Assembly: GCA_038247995.1 (NCBI GenBank)
Contig: JBBRUG010000288.1
Span: 1-8,001 of the forward strand
Reading direction: 5' to 3'
DNA length: 8,001 bases
Origin: JBBRUG01 sp038247995
GTDB lineage: Bacteria; Chloroflexota; Chloroflexia; Chloroflexales; Chloroflexaceae
Shown one piece after another: positions 6,516 to 8,001 of this stretch. A program made the position numbers and the translations under genes. Every line of letters starts with the position of its first letter. The stretch's first letter is position 1. The notes under the pieces are model-generated. The model made no database searches, was not told the origin of the DNA, and was given only the letters and a program-made list of their open reading frames with translations.

Positions 6516-6710
6516 ATGCGCAAAACGAACGAGAGTGAGCTTGAACGGATTGCCCGCCTTGGACGGACGACGCTAAACGAAACGAGCGAGCGCACTGACG
6601 GGCGCCGCGTTAACATGCCGCTTGACCCGAATGATGAAACCGGCCCGGGCGAAGACGCACCCATGCGCGGCGTGGTCTGGCGCTGGCAGATGCGGCGACG
6701 CCGAAAGTAA
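6516..6710 (+). CDS. possible small charged protein of 64 residues, unknown function
   Basis: The frame has an ATG at 6516 preceded by TGAGGT (6500-6505), 10 bases upstream, a fair ribosome binding site, and ends at TAA 6708-6710. The product is very polar, with no signal peptide or membrane segment: an N-terminal helix-like segment (ESELERIARLGR), a middle with acidic Pro/Gly residues (LDPNDETGPGEDAP), and a basic C-terminus (VVWRWQMRRRRK). I do not recognise a family. Codon third positions are GC-rich like the neighbours, which fits a real gene, and it stands divergent from the SDR. A long competing frame on the other strand crosses repeats and is less credible. It could still be chance. 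Confidence 0.4.
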   Translation: MRKTNESELERIARLGRTTLNETSERTDGRRVNMPLDPNDETGPGEDAPMRGVVWRWQMRRRRK

Positions 6711-6802
6711 CTTGCGCAATTCGCGCATCTAAGGCAACATGAAAAGGGTATATCGTTGCGTGGACGTAGCAGCGCAGCTGCTGCATCCGCGCAATTTGTT
6801 TT

Positions 6803-6874
6803 TAGAGCACTGCGCAACGCGGTTGAGCCACTGAGGTGAGGCCACTGAACCGGGTGGCTCGCTCCGCTCGCGCC
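6803..6874. repeat. direct repeat copy 1 (about 70 bp)
   Basis: This begins TAGAGCACTGCGCAACGC and ends GGTGGCTCGCTCCGCTCGCG plus CC. Against copy 2 (6887-6955) it shows four substitutions, a 5-base insertion in the middle and a 2-base deletion near the start. It contains the inverted pair GAGCCAC (6825-6831) / GTGGCTC (6854-6860), so each copy can fold. Confidence 0.85.
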
Positions 6875-6886
6875 AGCATACGCCGC

Positions 6887-6955
6887 TAGAGTACACTGCG
6901 CAACGCGATTGAGCCACTGAGTCCACTCAACCGGGTGGCTCGCTCCGTTCGCGCC
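6887..6955. repeat. direct repeat copy 2 (about 69 bp)
   Basis: The second, diverged copy of the element at 6803-6874, separated from it by 12 bases. It keeps the inverted pair GAGCCAC (6911-6917) / GTGGCTC (6935-6941) while the loop between the arms differs in length and sequence. This suggests that the folded form is what is conserved. It lies just upstream of the DUF6483-like gene. Confidence 0.85.
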
Positions 6956-7015
6956 GTCTTGTACCGGCTCAATACTTTTGCCCGCTGCTCTAGGGCTGTC
7001 GGAGATGCACACACA

Positions 7016-7672
7016 ATGTTTCGGAATGATTATGTCATGCGGATGATCTACCAACTTGGTGCGGTGGTTCGCTATGTGCTCGGCCTTCAGCAGAAGGGCG
7101 ACTACACCCTGGCCTTGATCGCCATCGACAATGCCTACCGCGATCGGCTTGGCCTTGGGGCCGAGGCTGTCGGTGAACTTACCGACCGTGAACTTCTGGC
7201 GCTGGTGCGTTTTGGCGGCGGCGCCGATGCATGGCGCGAAGAGGGGCTGTTTATTGCCGCGCTGCTCTACGCCGAAGCGTCGATCTATACCGCGCAGGAG
7301 CGCACCGACGCTTCCGCCGCTCGGGCGCTGCGGGCGCTGCAACTGCTCGCCGAATGCGCCCTCGACGCCGAAGGCCCGCTGCCGGAATACGCGCCGCCCC
7401 GCAACGAACTGCTCACGATGCTCCACGGCTACCACCTCCCGGCGCACACTCGCGCCGCACTCTTCACGATCTGCGAGCGCGACGGCGATTTTGCAACTGC
7501 CGAGAATCTGCTCGGCGATATGCTCGATCAGCACCCCAACGATGAGACGGTATATGCCGCCGGTGTAGACTTCTATACGCGCCTACTCACCCATGACGAC
7601 GCCACACTGGTAAAGGGTGGCGTGACGCGCGCCGAAGTACACGAAGCGCTGGAGCAGTTGCAGGTAGGCTAA
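7016..7672 (+). CDS. DUF6483-like helical protein, function unknown
   Basis: A 218-residue, almost wholly alpha-helical protein with no signal peptide or membrane span. The N-terminus FRNDYVMRMIYQLGAVVRYVLGLQQKGDYTLALIAIDNAY (about 2-41) has the pattern of DUF6483 proteins: an RxDYxxRxI-type opening, then a helix pair resembling one TPR unit. Further TPR-like helices are LLYAEASIYTAQERTDASAARALRALQLLAEC (83-114) and HTRAALFTICERDGDFATAENLLGDMLDQHP (144-174). Such repeats usually mediate protein contacts; no enzyme motif is visible. ATG 7016 is preferred because GGAG (7001-7004) lies 11 bases upstream and the family-like sequence starts here. The frame stays open back to an ATG at 6935, but that would translate the repeat DNA. 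The family call is from memory of the N-terminal pattern, so it is moderately sure; that this is a real gene is more certain. Confidence 0.8.
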   Translation: MFRNDYVMRMIYQLGAVVRYVLGLQQKGDYTLALIAIDNAYRDRLGLGAEAVGELTDRELLALVRFGGGADAWREEGLFIAALLYAEASIYTAQERTDASAARALRALQLLAECALDAEGPLPEYAPPRNELLTMLHGYHLPAHTRAALFTICERDGDFATAENLLGDMLDQHPNDETVYAAGVDFYTRLLTHDDATLVKGGVTRAEVHEALEQLQVG

Positions 7673-7768
7673 GTGCCAGGCGGCAGGATGCAGGGGAGGT
7701 AGGCGGCTTGCAGGTGTAGGGTTTTTACAGGATCGCGTCCCAATGCGCTATTCCCCGCATCCCCCCAA

Positions 7769-7797
7769 CCCCCTGCTCCCTTACGTGGAGCAGGGGG
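7769..7797. repeat. 11-bp hairpin inside the 156-bp repeat
   Basis: CCCCCTGCTCC (7769-7779) pairs exactly with GGAGCAGGGGG (7787-7797) around the loop CTTACGT. The same hairpin recurs at 7925-7953 with loop CTCACGT. One of the two differences between the copies falls in this loop and the other (A/G, 7768 vs 7924) sits just outside the stem, so the stem itself is unchanged. Confidence 0.9.
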
Positions 7798-7834
7798 AGC
7801 CGCCGCAGATTCGGCGTCCTGATGCTGTCGGAAG

Positions 7835-7859
7835 CCCCGCTCCCGCTCAGGGAGCGGGG
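7835..7859. repeat. 10-bp hairpin inside the 156-bp repeat
   Basis: CCCCGCTCCC (7835-7844) pairs exactly with GGGAGCGGGG (7850-7859) around GCTCA. It could help end transcription of the DUF6483-like gene, but there is no U-tract. Its twin in the second copy is cut off by the window end. Confidence 0.9.
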
Positions 7860-7861
7860 TT

Positions 7862-8001
7862 GCTTGCAGGTGTAGGGTTTTTACAGGATCGCGTCCCAAT
7901 GCGCTATTCCCCGCATCCCCCCAGCCCCCTGCTCCCTCACGTGGAGCAGGGGGAGCCGCCGCAGATTCGGCGTCCTGATGCTGTCGGAAGCCCCGCTCCC
8001 G
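7862..8001. repeat. 156-bp tandem repeat, copy 2 (truncated by window end)
   Basis: 140 bases of the second unit are visible and differ from copy 1 at only two positions (7924 and 7937). The near identity points to recent duplication or ongoing homogenisation. More copies may follow beyond the window. Confidence 0.95.

Larger units (their letters stand above)
6711..7015. other. repeat-rich intergenic region, no gene seen
   Basis: These 305 bases contain no credible coding region. They hold an 8-base palindrome TTGCGCAA (6712-6719), a perfect 6-bp stem-loop AGCAGC-GCA-GCTGCT (6768-6782) with TTTTT some 15 bases further on (6798-6802), and two related direct repeats described separately. The last part probably carries the leader of the DUF6483-like gene, with GGAG at 7001-7004. 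Frames that cross the repeats on either strand look like artefacts. Confidence 0.65.
7706..7861. repeat. 156-bp tandem repeat, complete copy 1
   Basis: The unit starts GCTTGCAGGTGTAGGG and ends GGGAGCGGGGTT. It starts 33 bases after the DUF6483-like stop; the bases between (7673-7705) are a purine-rich run of degenerate GCAGG/GGAGG words. It is followed directly by a second copy with a 156-base period. Two strong hairpins and a weaker one lie inside (CGCCG 7801-7805 with CGGCG 7812-7816). No coding pattern is seen in 7673-8001, although translation happens to stay open on the reverse strand. Confidence 0.95.

Noticed and set aside
6935..7015. N-terminal extension of the DUF6483-like protein from ATG 6935
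   Set aside because: It would translate the end of direct repeat copy 2. A ribosome binding site and family-like sequence both point to 7016.
6482..7534. A 350-codon open frame on the - strand
   Set aside because: It is antisense to the DUF6483-like gene and runs through the direct repeats, giving a repetitive, low-information translation.
7669..7899. A 76-codon - strand frame in the tandem repeats
   Set aside because: The translation repeats itself because the DNA does (RDPVKTLHLQA twice). It is a repeat artefact rather than a gene.
7706..8001. CRISPR array
   Set aside because: The unit is 156 bp and nearly identical throughout, with no unique spacers and no cas genes.

Overview
The window looks like chromosomal DNA of a member of the Chloroflexota, probably a relative of Roseiflexus, Chloroflexus or Kouleothrix. 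This is inferred from the GC-rich codon use, the short-form S-adenosylhomocysteine hydrolase, a DUF6483-type protein, and dense hairpin-forming dispersed repeats. No rRNA, tRNA, CRISPR array, transposase or complete mobile element was seen.

Left part (1-2620): a conserved pair of activated-methyl-cycle genes on the + strand. ahcY removes the product inhibitor S-adenosylhomocysteine, and metK makes new S-adenosylmethionine. They are separated by 69 bases that hold a perfect 15-bp hairpin just before the metK ribosome binding site. A second hairpin follows metK and may end transcription.

Middle part (2606-5165): a decaying accessory stretch. A PAS-domain histidine kinase on the - strand has lost its phospho-accepting domain and both ends of its ATPase domain. 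An apparently intact DegT/DnrJ/EryC1-type aminotransferase follows on the + strand. Then comes a cytochrome P450 relic with a frameshift, an internal deletion, a stop codon and no heme-binding end. The aminotransferase is therefore an orphan between two pseudogenes.

Right-centre (5231-6353): two - strand genes in tandem. They are a classical short-chain dehydrogenase/reductase and, 7 bases downstream, an alkyltransferase-like DNA repair protein in which the alkyl-accepting Cys is replaced by Trp (PWWR). A large hairpin covers the likely start of the second gene.

Right part (6375-8001): a possible 64-residue charged protein, a repeat-rich intergenic stretch with two diverged copies of a roughly 70-bp element, a DUF6483-like helical protein, and then two nearly identical tandem copies of a 156-bp hairpin-rich repeat that runs off the window end.

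I did not find a convincing new multi-gene system. The most notable signals are the families of structured repeats placed at gene boundaries, the start codon buried in a hairpin, and the two gene relics.
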